A stretch of DNA of 64,000 nt from Dugong dugon (Eukaryota; Chordata; Mammalia; Sirenia; Dugongidae): assembly GCA_030035585.1 (NCBI GenBank), contig CM057482.1, positions 42,079,501 through 42,143,500 on the forward strand, in the 5' to 3' direction. Positions 23,481 to 34,222 of this stretch are shown here, piece after piece. Positions within the stretch are counted from its first letter, which is position 1, and the number at the start of each line of letters is the position of its first letter. Both the position numbers and the translations under genes were made by a program. A model generated the notes under the pieces. It saw nothing but the letters and a program-made list of their open reading frames with translations, was not told the DNA's origin and ran no database searches.

Positions 23481-25535
23481 AGAATTTAGTCACAATCGAA
23501 ATGAGCCCTGTAAAGGAAAAGTGCAGGGGGCTCTGAATGAAGAAGTCGCAGCAGGAATTTCTCATTTTTGCAAGATGCAATTATTGAAAAGAGCCGCAGA
23601 GTATCATGACCTCTTCAGTGGGTCTAGAAACTTAGTCCAAAGTGCTTTCAGATTGGTTGGTTAAAGATTCAGCAGCAGGCAGAAGCTGGAATACCTGGAA
23701 CACCTATCCCACGTTTACTGACTTGAGACTATCAAGGCTGAGTAAACCCCAAGAAGTGTGCTAAGCCCTATGTCACAGCACAGTGAAAGAGAAAGACTGG
23801 CCGCCATTTGGGTGACATTGTTTGGTAGGCAGTTGGATAAATGAATATAGAAGTCAAAGGAAAGAGTTATAGACAAATATACAGGTTTAGAAGCCAGAAT
23901 AGAAGCTTAAAGGGAGGAGACCTGAGGAACAAAGACATGACCCTTGAGAACATTAACTTCTCTTCTCACACTGATGGATCCCTTATCTGTTTTGCATATT
24001 TTAGCCTCAAAGTATACATCATCTGGTATGTCTCTAATTTCCCTTACAAACAACTCTCATTGTGCCAGCTAAACTGTTAGATCCTCGAGGCCAGGAGAGT
24101 GTAACATAAAGTTCTCATATCCAATTATTCACCAAAATAGAAGTTGGGAATTGAAGGAACTGTGTAAGTTCTACCAAACAGCATTGACTTAAATATTCCC
24201 TGACTCAAATCAATTACCCTGTGTTGTGTTGTTGTTTGAACTGCCTGGATCACTGTCCACTTCTTAAGGTAGGCAGTGAAGTCAGTGATTCCTCATTGAT
24301 TGGGGGTGGGGTAATGAGAAGGCAGAAGGTGACATTACGAGAATTTCACTTGGATGTTCTGCAACCAGCTTGCCAAACATAATTAGCCAACCATGGGAAA
24401 TTGTCCTTTTCCAGGTACAATGAATCATCAAATGTTTGAAAAACCCTTTGGAAGTGTGACCCTCCCCCCACATGACAAAAGCATCCTCCCTCCATCACCT
24501 CCTGGAGCAATGCAACCTTCTGTGATTGAGGCTGAAATGCACTTTTAGTTGTGCTTAAGGTTACCAAAAGGGTGGAGGGATATGTTTACAAGGGTGGTTT
24601 CAAGTACTAGTTTCATTTGTTCTTCCAATCATTTTCTGTCTGTTTGAATCTAAAGAATTGTCTTAATACCCAAGAGGAGGCCAAAAACTTTGCCAAGCTA
24701 AAGAAGTTTATTTAAAGATGCAATGAGTAAAGTTGATGAGAATGCCTAACACGGGAACTTTTAAAATGTTGGATCATTTGGAGTAATCTAGAAGGCTTTA
24801 TGGTTACATGATGAATCTATCCCATTCAATCATAGTCGATTTCATTTCATAGGAAGTCTGGCTTGCTTGGTAATATAATCTAATTTTCAGGGTATTATTT
24901 CATGACTTATTTTTAAAATTCTGCCTCTGATATAAATATATAGATTTCTCTGATTAAACCAAATATCACGAGAGAATTAAAATATGTGCCAACAGTATCA
25001 TATGGTACTATACCTTCTCTATTAAAAAAATTAAGGTTTCCATTTTTGAAGAAACTCTTAAATTCTTGAAATTTGTAGTTGATTTCACATCCAGATTCTC
25101 CATGGGGCACCTGGTATGTTTCCCTGAAGCCTGTCTACGTTGGTGTATTGGTACAACCATTTCTCTAATAAACCTGCTTTGAAACACAAAAGAGGCATGC
25201 TGTTTAAAAGCTGGTGAAAGGGGAAGGCTAGCCTTGAAATAAGAAAGCCTACTTTCATTTTGAGAAACAAGACCCTTCTCAGTTTGACTGAAATGCATTA
25301 AGCAGGACAGTAAGACTATCTCTTGTAATTGTCAGCAGATTGGCAATCTGACCTATAATTATGGCAAACCTGTACTTAATTGCTAAAATATGACTTCCTA
25401 GCAACTGCAAGTGTGTTCTGGCAATGTCAAGTTATCCCAAACCACATGACTTGACTTCTGCTCTAGAATTGAAATTGAAGGTTTATCCCAGGTTGAAGCT
25501 GCGCCTCGGCATTCTGCAAGAGCTCAATATACTGC
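23481..25535. other. No feature recognised
   Basis: Unique-looking sequence with short open frames on both strands. None has a recognisable domain. Confidence 0.4.
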
Positions 25536-25539
25536 AGGC

Positions 25540-25880
25540 AGGAGAACGGGATATCGTTAAAGCGTTGCAGTGCCCCAGGGGTCAATGTCAGATGCAATCT
25601 AATTTAACATCTTTATTAAGGATCTCGAAGAGGGAGTAAGCCACATATTAATGAAATGTGCAAATGATATTAAACTGGGAGCTGGTGTAACCACCAGTAA
25701 GGACAAAGAAAGAATAGAAATGCACCAAAAGAAGTTAAAACTATGAGCAGAAAATTATTACATGAAAATCACCTTCTTGGGATTGATCATTTTGGAGATG
25801 AGTGCTGGGGGCCAGAAATCTCAAAGTTTGGAGCTGCATCCAATTGGGAACCAGGCAGAAGAAAAAGAGGGCAACACTTG
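25540..25880 (+). mobile_element. CR1/L3-type LINE reverse-transcriptase fossil
   Basis: Reading across stops gives AVPQGSM near 25566-25586, then FNIFIKDLEEGVSHILMKCANDIKLGAG near 25606-25690. In CR1/L3 polymerases the PQGS box and the DD box (FADDTKLG-like) lie in this order about 25-40 residues apart. Here the second catalytic pair reads CANDIKLG, so the copy has lost the DD signature. It is interrupted on the right by the L1 at 25902. Confidence 0.75.
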
Positions 25881-25901
25881 GCCATTAATACAAACACTTT
25901 A

Positions 25902-26540
25902 TTATATTTTTTATTGTTGTAATTAAATGAAGTTTACATTTCAAGTTAGTCTCCTATACAGAATTTTCTTTTTTAACATACATTGTTATGAGACCCCATT
26001 CTGCGACAGCACACTCCTCCCCTCCGCCCCTGATTCCACATGAACGTTCAACCAGCTCCTAACTCTCTCTGCCTTCTCCTCTCACCTCTGGACAGAAGCC
26101 GCCCCTTTGGTCTCTTGTATCTGCTTGTCTAAGAGGCACATTCTTCTCAAGTATCACCTTATGTCCTGTAGTCCAGTCCAATCCCTGTCTGTAGAGTTGG
26201 CCTCGGAAATTGTTCTAGTTCTGGGGTGATGGAGAGACCAGGGGCCATGCTTTCCGGGGCGCCTCCAGTCTTAGTCAGACCATTAAGTCTGGTCTTCCTA
26301 CTAGAATTTGAGTTCTGCATCCCATCCTTCTACTGCTCCATCAGGGACCCTCTGTTGTGTTCCCTGTCAGGACATTCATTGGTGGTAGCTGGGCACCATC
26401 TAGTTCTTCTGGTCTCAGGCTGATGAAGTCTCTGGTTTGTGAGGCCCATTCTGTCTCTTGGGCCAATACTTTCCTTATGTCTTTGGTGTTCTTCGTTCTC
26501 CTTTACTCCAAGTGGTTGGGACCAATTGATGCATCTTAGT
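25902..26540 (-). mobile_element. L1 3'UTR-only insertion
   Basis: The segment 26345-26540 aligns by eye with the 3'UTR of the full-length L1 at about 27530-27700 (shared GGTGGTAGCTGGGCACCAT, TAGTTCTTCTG, and a GGGACCAATTGATGCATCTTA/ACCCAATAGCTGTATCTTA end). Target duplications AATACAAACACTTTA (25887-25901) and AATATAAACACTTTA (26541-26555) match 14 of 15. It contains 3'UTR only, so it is strongly 5'-truncated, and is T/A-rich at its 3' end (25902-25930). Confidence 0.85.
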
Positions 26541-26639
26541 AATATAAACACTTTACTTCACATTATGAAAATTTGTATAGCCTTTAAAATCAGAAAGATC
26601 ACCAACTCTAAATATTTAGATACAAGCCAACTCAAACGT

Positions 26640-26870
26640 AGTAGCTTAACTAAATATGGCATATGTAGCTATTAAAAATAGCTATTGATATTGAAAGATA
26701 TAAATATGCAGAAATGTTTAAATGAAATAGCACTGTGAAAAAAAGCAGAACATAAGATATATGATAGCATAAAATATATGTATGTTCATTAAACAAGATC
26801 CAGAGGTTTCCACCCAGGAGCTACTTTATAAATGTACACTAATTTCAAAAAACGAGCAAATGTGTTTTTT
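26640..26870 (+). mobile_element. Old L1 (L1M-like) 3' tail
   Basis: TAGCTATTAAAAATAGCTATTG, GATATAAATATGCAGAAATG, GCACTGTGAAAAAAAGCAGA and TAAGATATATGATAGCATAA follow the order seen in the 3'UTR of old L1M elements. Strand differs from the younger L1s nearby. Confidence 0.5.
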
Positions 26871-27062
26871 TAAGGGTGCGACAATTAAGAAACCCTGACT
26901 TCTTCACCTCTTTTTCTCTGTTTACCTTTCTTTTGCCCAAAAAACAGTTGAGACAATTCTAAAAATTACTTTGCCAAAGTTGTTACTAAAAATAAGATAC
27001 CTTTAAGGCAGCATGTAACAAACTTTCAGGCTTTAGGTGGAGCCCCCTGACTGCTATAACTT

Positions 27063-28423
27063 ATTCTTCTTTTTTTAATTATGTTTTTGGTGAAAATTTA
27101 TACAGGAAATTGGGTTCTTATGTAACCATTTCTATACATACTGTTCAGTGACATTGGTACATTCTTCACAATACATCAGCATTCTCATTATTTCCATTTT
27201 GGTTGTTCTGTTTCCATTGATCTAGCTTCCCTGTCCCCCTTAGCCTTCTCATCTTTGGTCTGGGTAAATGTTAACCATTTGGTTTCACCTAGATGATTAT
27301 TTTGAGGAGCACAGTACATAGGGGTGTTATTATTCATTTTATGGGCCAATCTGTTATTTGGCTGAAAGGTGACCACTGGGAGTGGTTTGAGTTCCAAGTT
27401 TAAAGAGTATTTCAGGACGACAGTCTCAAGGGTTCATCTAGTCTGAACTGGTCCAGTAAGCGTGGCCTTTATTTTTTTTTAGAAATTTGAATTTTTCTGT
27501 ACATTTTTCTCCCATTCTACCTAGGACCATCTATTGAGTCCCTGGTCTAAACGGTCGATAGTGGTAGCTGGGCACAATTTAGTTCTTCTGTTCTCAAGGT
27601 AGGTGATGTTGTTCCTGTAGATTAGTTTCTCCTTTGAGTCTTTGATTTCCTTCTTTCTCTTTAGCTCCAGATGGGTAGAGACCCAATAGCTGTATCTTAG
27701 ATAGATGCTTGCAAGCTTTTAAGACCCCAGACGCTACTCACCAAACTAAGATGTAGAACATTGTCTTTATGGACTATATGGACTTTATTATGCCAGTTGA
27801 CTGAGTTTCCCTCAAACTCGGTAGACCAATCCCGTGTGATGTTTGATTATGTCTAGGAAGTATCCAAAACTGTGCCCCCTATGTGCTTTATTTTATATTT
27901 GGAAATACATGCAGCACACATAAATATGTATGTACATATGCCTTAAAGTTATTCATGTATGCCTTCCTGTACATATTTATGCAGACTTGTATATCTGCTA
28001 ACCAAAAGGTTGGCAGTCCAAATCCACCAGCCACTCTTGGAAACCCCATGGTCACTGTTAGTCGAAATTGACTCGATCGCAACAGGTTTGGTTTGTTTTT
28101 TATATATTTATGTAATAAACTCATTTTTTTAGTTGTTATTACTGTTGTTACAAAATTACATATCCCCCAATGATTTTTTTTTTACAAATTTCCACATAAA
28201 TTGTTCATTGATATTAGTTATATTTATCACAGTTTATCAGTGTTCTCTTTTTAATTGTGTCTGTACTCTTCTATTTGTGCTCAAACATTTGTCTTTACTA
28301 TGGTTGTGCTATGCTTACTACTTCTACACTTGGAGCCACATCTCCCATCACCAAAAGAAACAAGTCTCTAAGTTCTAAAGCATACTTATCCCCACTTCTC
28401 TATATTTATCTGTTCTTGTCTTC
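27063..28423 (-). other. L1 3'UTR
   Basis: About 1.36 kb after the ORF2 stop, including a nested SINE of about 105 bp. The part at about 27530-27700 is shared with the separate L1 insertion at 25902-26540, which supports both calls. The outer end is T-rich on the plus strand (27070-27090), consistent with a worn poly(A) tail. Confidence 0.8.
27995..28100 (+). mobile_element. 5'-truncated AfroSINE nested in L1 3'UTR
   Basis: Begins CTGCTAACCAAAAGGTTGG and ends AAATTGACTCGATCGCAACA with a TTTGGTTTGTTT end. The 5' part of the head is missing, and a deletion has removed the GGGGCAGTTCTACTC block. Confidence 0.9.
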
Positions 28424-28952
28424 TTATAAGAGAGGGATCATACAATATTTGTCCTTACGTGCTTGACTTATTTCACCTAGTATTACGCCCTCCAGGTCCA
28501 TCCATGTTATAATATATTTTGCAGACTCATCTTTGTTCTTTACGGTTGCATGCTTTCCATTGTGTGTATGTACCACAATTTGTTGATGGGCACTTTGGTT
28601 GTTTCCACTGTTTTACTATTGTGAATAAAGCTGCAATGAACTAGGAGTGCATACATCTGGTCACATCAGTAGTTTTAGGTCTCTTGGGCATGTTCCTAGA
28701 AGTGGGATTGCTGGGTTGTAAGGTAGCTAGCTCTATTTCTAGTTTTGTTTTGTTTTGTTTTTTATGAAGCACCAAACCATTTTTCCAGAGATTGCACCAT
28801 TTTACAGTCCCACCAGCAATGAATAAGGGTTCCAGTCTCCCCACATCCTCGCCAATATTTATTGTTTTCTGTTTTTTTTAATCAGTGCCATTTTAGTAGG
28901 AGTGAGATGGTATCTCATTGTAGTTTTGATTTGCATCTCTCTAACGGCTAAT

Positions 28953-29076
28953 AGGAAGAAAGTCCTGTTGATCTACTTGTGATAAATCAGCCACTGAAAA
29001 CCCTGTAGAGCGCAGTTCTACTCTGACACGCATGGGATCACCATGAGTCAGAATCCACGCGATGGCAACCAGCTGG
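28953..29076 (+). mobile_element. 5'-truncated AfroSINE (gag-body) nested in L1 ORF2
   Basis: Starts within the body at GGAAGAAAGTCCTG, has AAATCAGCCACTGAAAACCC, and ends AATCCACGCGATGGCAACC. Target duplications CTAACGGCTAAT (28941-28952) and CTAATGGCTAAT (29077-29088) come from L1 ORF2 sequence, proving insertion into an existing L1. Confidence 0.95.
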
Positions 29077-30432
29077 CTAATGGCTAATGATTGTGAGCAT
29101 CTTTTCATATGTTCGTTGGCTACTCGGATGCCTTCTTTGGTGAAGGTTCTGTTCATGTCCTTTGCCAATTTTATAATTGAGTTGTTTGTCTTTTTGTTGT
29201 TGAAGTTTTCTATAAATTTTGGAGATTAGACCCTTATCTGATGTCTTTTCGAATTTTTTCCCCAGTCTGTAGGTTCTCTTTTTGCTCTTTTGATGAGCAG
29301 AAGTTTATAATTTTTATAAGATCTCTTATCTGTTTTGTCTTCTTCTATTCATTCATTTGTTGGAATGCTGGTTATCCTATTTTTACAGAAGATTAGATTC
29401 CATATTTTTCTCCCAGGAATTTTATTGTTTTATGTCTGATATTTAGGCTTTGATCCATTTTGAGTTAGTTTCTGTGTTTGATGTGAGGTATGGGTCCTGT
29501 TTCAATTTTCTGCAGGTGGCTATCCATTTTTGCAAGCACCATGTACTAACGAGACTGTTCCTGCCCCACTGGATGGACTTTGACCCCTTGTCGAAAATCA
29601 GTTGTCCGTAGATGTTTGGATTTAGTTCTAAGTTTTCAATTATATTCCACTGGTCTATGTGTCTATCGTTCAGCCACTACAAGGCTGTTTTGATTACACT
29701 GTCTGTGTAGTATGTTTTGATATCAGGGAGTGTGAGGCCTCTTGCTTTGTTCTTTTTCTCTCAATATTACTTTGGCTCTTCAAGGTTTCTTTCCTTTCCA
29801 TATGAAATTGGTCATTAGTTTTTCCATTTCAGTAAAGAATGTTGTTGGGATTTTTATCAAGATTGCACTGAATCTATAGATCGCTTTACCTAGTATTGAC
29901 ATTTTCACTATATTAAGCCTTCCTATCCATGAGCACGGAATGTCTTTCTATTTTTGTAGGTCTCTTTTAGTCTCTTGTAGCAGTGTTTTATAATTCTCAT
30001 TGTATAGTTCTTTTATGTTCCGCGTTAGGTTAATCCCTAGGTATTTATTGATCTGGGAGCTATTATAAACGGTATTGTTTTCTTGATTTCTTTTTCAGAG
30101 TAGTCTTTGTTAGTGCGCAGGAACTGAGTTGATTTTTGTGTGTTGATCTTGTATCCTGCAACATTGCTAAATTCTATTAGTTCCAACAGTTTTCTTGTGG
30201 AATCTTTAGGGTCTTCTGAGTATAGAATCATGTCATCTGCAAATAGTGATAATTTTTCTTCTTCTTTTCCAATTTGGATGCCTTTTATTTCTCTTTCTTG
30301 TCTTATTGCTCTGGCTAGGACTTCCAGTACAATGCAGAATAAGAGTTGTGTTACAAGCGTCCTCGGTTAATTTTCTGATGTTGAGCCACCGTTGTAATCC
30401 TGGTATGAATCCCACTTGATCATGGTGTATGA

Positions 30433-30452
30433 TTTTTTTTTTTTTTTTTTTT
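30433..30452 (+). repeat. T20 tract inside L1 ORF2
   Basis: Twenty T residues (A20 on the element strand). Confidence 0.9.
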
Positions 30453-30706
30453 GATACGTTGCTGTAATTTGTTGGCTAGAGTTTTGTTGCAAATTTTTGT
30501 ATCTATGCTTGTAAGGGATATTGGTCTGTCATTTTCTTTTTTTGTGATGTCTTTGCTTGGTTTCAGTATCAGGGTTCTGCTGGCTTCACAGAAGGAGTTC
30601 AGTAGTGTTCCTTCCTTTTCCATGTTTTGTAAGAGTTTGAATAGGATTGGTATCAACTCTTCTCTGAATGTTTGGTAGAATTCTCCAGTGTAGCCATCTT
30701 GTCTTC

Positions 30707-30746
30707 GTTTTTGTTTTTTGTTTTTTGTTTTTTGTTTTTTTTTTTT
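30707..30746 (+). repeat. (GTTTTTT)n inside L1 ORF2
   Basis: A 7-bp period G plus six T residues, about four units, ending in T12. Confidence 0.9.
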
Positions 30747-30991
30747 GGTAGTTATTTTAATGACATCTTCAATCTCTTCTTTTGTGATGAGTCTGTTTAA
30801 ATTTTCTACCTCTATTTGCTATAATCTGAGTAAATAGTGTGTTTCTAGGAATTTGTCTATTTCCTCTAGGTTTTCAAATTTGTTGGACTATAATTTTTCA
30901 TAGTAATCAGTTATGATCTTCTTTATCTCTGATGGATCAGTTGTAATGTCACCAATTTCATTTCTTAATTTGGTTATTTGCCTCTTCTGGA

Positions 30992-31016
30992 TTTTTTTTT
31001 TTTTTTTTTTTTTTTT
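30992..31016 (+). repeat. T25 tract inside L1 ORF2
   Basis: Twenty-five T residues (A25 on the element strand). Confidence 0.9.
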
Positions 31017-32118
31017 GGTCAGTCTAGCCAGTGGTTTGTCTATTTTGTTGATCCTTTCAAAGAATCAGCTTCCAGTTTTGTTAATTCTTTCAATTGTTTT
31101 TCTGTTTTCTAATTCATTTATTTCTGCCCTAATTTTTATAGTTTCCTTTTTTCTAGTTGTTTTTGGCTTCTTTTGCTCTTTCCTTTCTATTTGTTCAAGT
31201 TGTCAGTTTAAGCTAGTGATTTTGGATCTTTCTTCTTTTTTTTAATGTAGGCATTTGTTGCTATAAATTGTTTTGTTTTTATTTTTGTTTGAGTCTAGGA
31301 ATTTTTTAATCTCACTTTTGATTTTTTGTATGACCCAATAAAGTTTTAGTAGTATATTATTTAATTTCCATGTAATTTTTTTCTTTATTTATCCTGTTGT
31401 TGGTTTCTAGTTTCATACCGTTATGGTCTAAGAAAATGCTTTGTATGATTTCAATATTTTCAAATTTCTTGAGCTTGTTTTGTGACCTAGCGTATAGTCT
31501 ATTCTGGAAAATGATCCATGTGCACTGGAGAAGAATGTGTATTGTGCTGATGTTGGGTGGAATGTTCTATATGTGTCCATTAGGTCCAATTGGCTTATGA
31601 TTTTATTTAAGTTCTCAGTGTCTTCAGTGGTTTTCTTTTTAGATGTTCTGTCTATAATTGAAAGTGGTGTGTTGAAGTCCCCTACTATTACTATTGAGTT
31701 GTCTGTTTCTCCTTTCATATTAATCAGAATTAATTTCATGTATTGCTGTTAGGTGCATATATATTTACAATTGTTATGTCTTCCTGTTGAATTGACACTT
31801 TTATTATTATGTAATGTCCTTCTCTATCTCTTGCAACAAATTTTGATTTAAAGTCTATTTTGTCTGGTATCAGGATGGCCACCTCTGCTGTTTGTTGTTT
31901 GCTGATTGCATGGAGTATTTTTCTCCTTCCTTTTATTTTCAGTCTGTTTGTGCCATTGTGTCTAAAGTGAGTTTCTTGTAGATAGCAAAAGGACGAATCA
32001 TGTTATTGTTTTGGTTTTTTTTTTTAATCAATTCTGTAACTCTCTGCCTTTTGCACGGGGCATTTGGACCATTTACATTTAAGGTTATCACTGAAAATGA
32101 ATTGTCTACCTCACTCAT

Positions 32119-32480
32119 TTTGTTTTTTGGGTTTGTTTGTTTGTTTTTTTTTTTTTTTTTTGAGAGTTTCATATCTTACTTGTTTATTATACTGATTTTT
32201 CTGTTTTTGTTTCTATTTGGGTGCTTTCTCGTGATGAGGTTTTTTCTTAACTTGCTTCTTTTCTCCTGAGTATTTCTTCTTAGTAATTTCTTAGTGGTTA
32301 CCACATATGTTACATGACTTAAAATTACTACAGCATCTAGCATGAGAATAACTGTTAACATACAACCTTAACATAACAAATCTATTCCTAATATGCTCTT
32401 CCTTCCCCCCTTTCTGTTGGTATGTCTCCATTAACATCAATATACAACTATATTCGATCGGTTTAGTTTGTAGTTATTTC
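32119..32480 (-). other. L1 inter-ORF spacer
   Basis: About 362 nt between the ORF1 stop and the ORF2 start. It is A-rich on the element strand, with a T17-like run at 32145-32161 on the plus strand. It is much longer than the short spacer of human L1 (about 63 nt). Confidence 0.7.
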
Positions 32481-33457
32481 TTAATGTTCTTGCCATTCCA
32501 TTTTGAATACCTCCTTGAGTAGTTCTTGCAAAGCTGGTCTGGTAGTGGCAAATTCCCAGAGCTTCTGTTTGCTTGGGAATTCCTTGATTACCCCCTTATT
32601 TTTGAATGACAACTTTGCTGGGTAAAGTATTCTTGGTTGACAATTGTTTAGGTTCAATATTTTATATACATTGATCCACTGTCTTCTGGCCTCTATAGAG
32701 TTTATGGGGAGAAATCCACACTGATTCTTATGAAAGACACTTGGTATGTTAAAAGTGTGTTTTTCTCTGCTGTTTTCAAAATTCTCTCCTTGTCTTTGGT
32801 TTTCAAGAATTTTATTAGGATTTTCACAGAGTTGATTTTTTGTGTCTCTTCTGATTGGGGTTCATGTAGCTTCCTGTATTTGCAGGCTTAGTTCTTTACT
32901 CAGGTCTGGGAAATTCTCTCTGATTATCTCTTGGAAAATTGTTTCTATGCCTTTATTATTGTCATGGTGCTCTGAGATTCCAATAATTCTAATATTATAT
33001 TTCTTAATTGAATCCTGTATTTATTTTTGGGTTTGTATGTTTTTCTTTGTTCTTTTCTCTTGAGACTTGATAAGTTCAGATATTTTGTGTTCTAACTCAG
33101 CCATTCCGTCTTCTGCACGTTCCACTGTATTGCTGAATGTCTCTCTTGCTTTTTCTAATTGAGATGTTTTATTCTTCAGTTCTAGTAGATATCTTTGGTT
33201 TTCATTTATCTTTTCAAATTCCTTGTAGGATCTCTCATTTTATTCCTCCATTTGCTTCCTGAACTCTGCTAGTTTGTTTTCTCTGTTTTTTTGCTTTCTT
33301 TAAACATATTTAGCACCATAGTCTGAAAATTAGCAATTCTTTGCATTATACCTGCCCCCGTAGGAGAGATTTCCTCTTCTTCATGTTTTTCTTTTGAGTG
33401 TTCCTTCTTCTCTTACCCTTTTGTGGATTTTACTAGTTTTTGTTGAACTCGAGCCAT
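32481..33457 (-). pseudogene. L1 ORF1p (RNA-binding chaperone) pseudogene
   Basis: Start ATG at 33457-33455 (MARVQQKLVKSTKG), followed by an early in-frame stop after residue 14. The next stretch is charged and coiled-coil-like, with further stops and frameshifts. The C-terminal domain is the clearest part: QLSTKNTLPSKVVIQK near 32650-32600, then a stop in the frame, then FPSKQKLWEFATTRPALQELLKEVFKMEWQE and the terminal stop at 32483-32481. This corresponds to the C-terminal domain of L1 ORF1p, which binds RNA. The span of 977 nt is not a multiple of three, confirming a net frameshift. Confidence 0.85.
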
Positions 33458-34213
33458 TTTGTTACCTTTTCTTTAATTTTTTTATTCTGCTTATTGTTGG
33501 ACATTTCAAGAGATCTGTACATTTGTTCTCTGGAATTCAATATGCATGCGTGAGACAGGGATGGTTTCACTGCACAAATCTGCTGGTCAGCATGATGGGG
33601 ATCAACTTTACTATGGTAACAGTGAGGGTTTTTTTCTTTTTTTTTTTAGTCTTTCCCTCACTGGTGCCCTGAATTGGCACATCCACTACCCCTGCTGGGG
33701 GCTGTTTCCTGTGTGTCTGTCAGTCTGGACCATTCCGCTCACCCTGTTGCCTTTGCAGCTCTTCCCAATCCTAGTGCCAGTTAGTTTCAGGCTCCAGAGA
33801 GGTTCAACAATACTATCATGCAGTGTTAAGGTCTTCCTTCAATCTCTTCCACTTGCGCAGCCCCACAAACTCCCATAGCCAATTTGCACTGCCTTTAAAA
33901 AATCCGACTAGAGCATCCTCATATAAGCTCTCTTTCTGTGTTCCCTGCTTGGGATGTTACCCAGTCCCATCCAAAAATGGCTGTGGTGAGCTCACACCCC
34001 CACTGTTAGTGGGTAGGAGCTGTTTCTGTGCTGACCCATTCCTCCTCTCCCCTGCTTCTGAGCTCACCCCGATTCTCCAGTTCCTCAGCTGCTATCTGGT
34101 ATTTCCCAGATCTCAGTCTGTGCTTGTTTTTATTGGTTTTTCAGTGTATTAGTTGCTGGGGGAGTAGATGGGAGTGTCCACTCACTTCACCATCTTGCTC
34201 CCCCCACCCCCGC
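33458..34213 (-). promoter_or_regulatory. L1 5'UTR / presumptive internal promoter
   Basis: About 755 bp upstream of ORF1 on the minus strand, GC-richer than the rest of the element. The 5' edge contains CAAGATGG (34190-34197, minus), which matches the core of the YY1 site known at the start of human L1. It is about 17 bases inside the element. Promoter activity is inferred from position and motif only. Confidence 0.65.
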
Positions 34214-34222
34214 CTATAACTT

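Larger units (their letters stand above)
28424..32118 (-). pseudogene. L1 ORF2p (endonuclease + reverse transcriptase) pseudogene
   Basis: Start ATG at 32118-32116 gives MSEVDNSFSVITLNVNG. The endonuclease domain keeps NVNG, then VGDFNTPLS (31682 downward) and SRIDYTLGH (31508-31482), which hold the expected Asp, Asn and His residues. The reverse-transcriptase catalytic box FADD lies at 30243-30232, followed by GYKINTQKS. The C-terminal part ends MDLEGVILGEISQ..CMIPLL with a stop at 28426-28424. Removing the nested SINE and its duplication (136 bp) leaves about 3.56 kb. Stops and frameshifts are spread over the ORF, several at expanded A-tracts. Confidence 0.9.
27063..34213 (-). mobile_element. 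Essentially full-length L1 retrotransposon (decayed)
   Basis: Runs from a 5' end reading GGGGGAGCAAGATGGTGAAG on the minus strand (near 34200) to a T-rich 3' end at 27066-27080. All L1 parts are present in order: 5'UTR 34213-33458, ORF1 33457-32481, spacer 32480-32119, ORF2 32118-28424, 3'UTR 28423-27063. Two SINEs are nested inside (27995-28100 and 28953-29076). The core of the flanks, CTATAACTT at 27054-27062 and 34214-34222, is a perfect 9-bp match and probably the target duplication. Both ORFs carry stops and frameshifts, so it cannot encode active proteins. Confidence 0.93.

Noticed and set aside
31939-34152. Plus-strand open frames of about 70-110 codons rich in Phe, Leu and Ile
   Set aside because: They are antisense shadows of the minus-strand L1 ORFs and their A-rich stretches.
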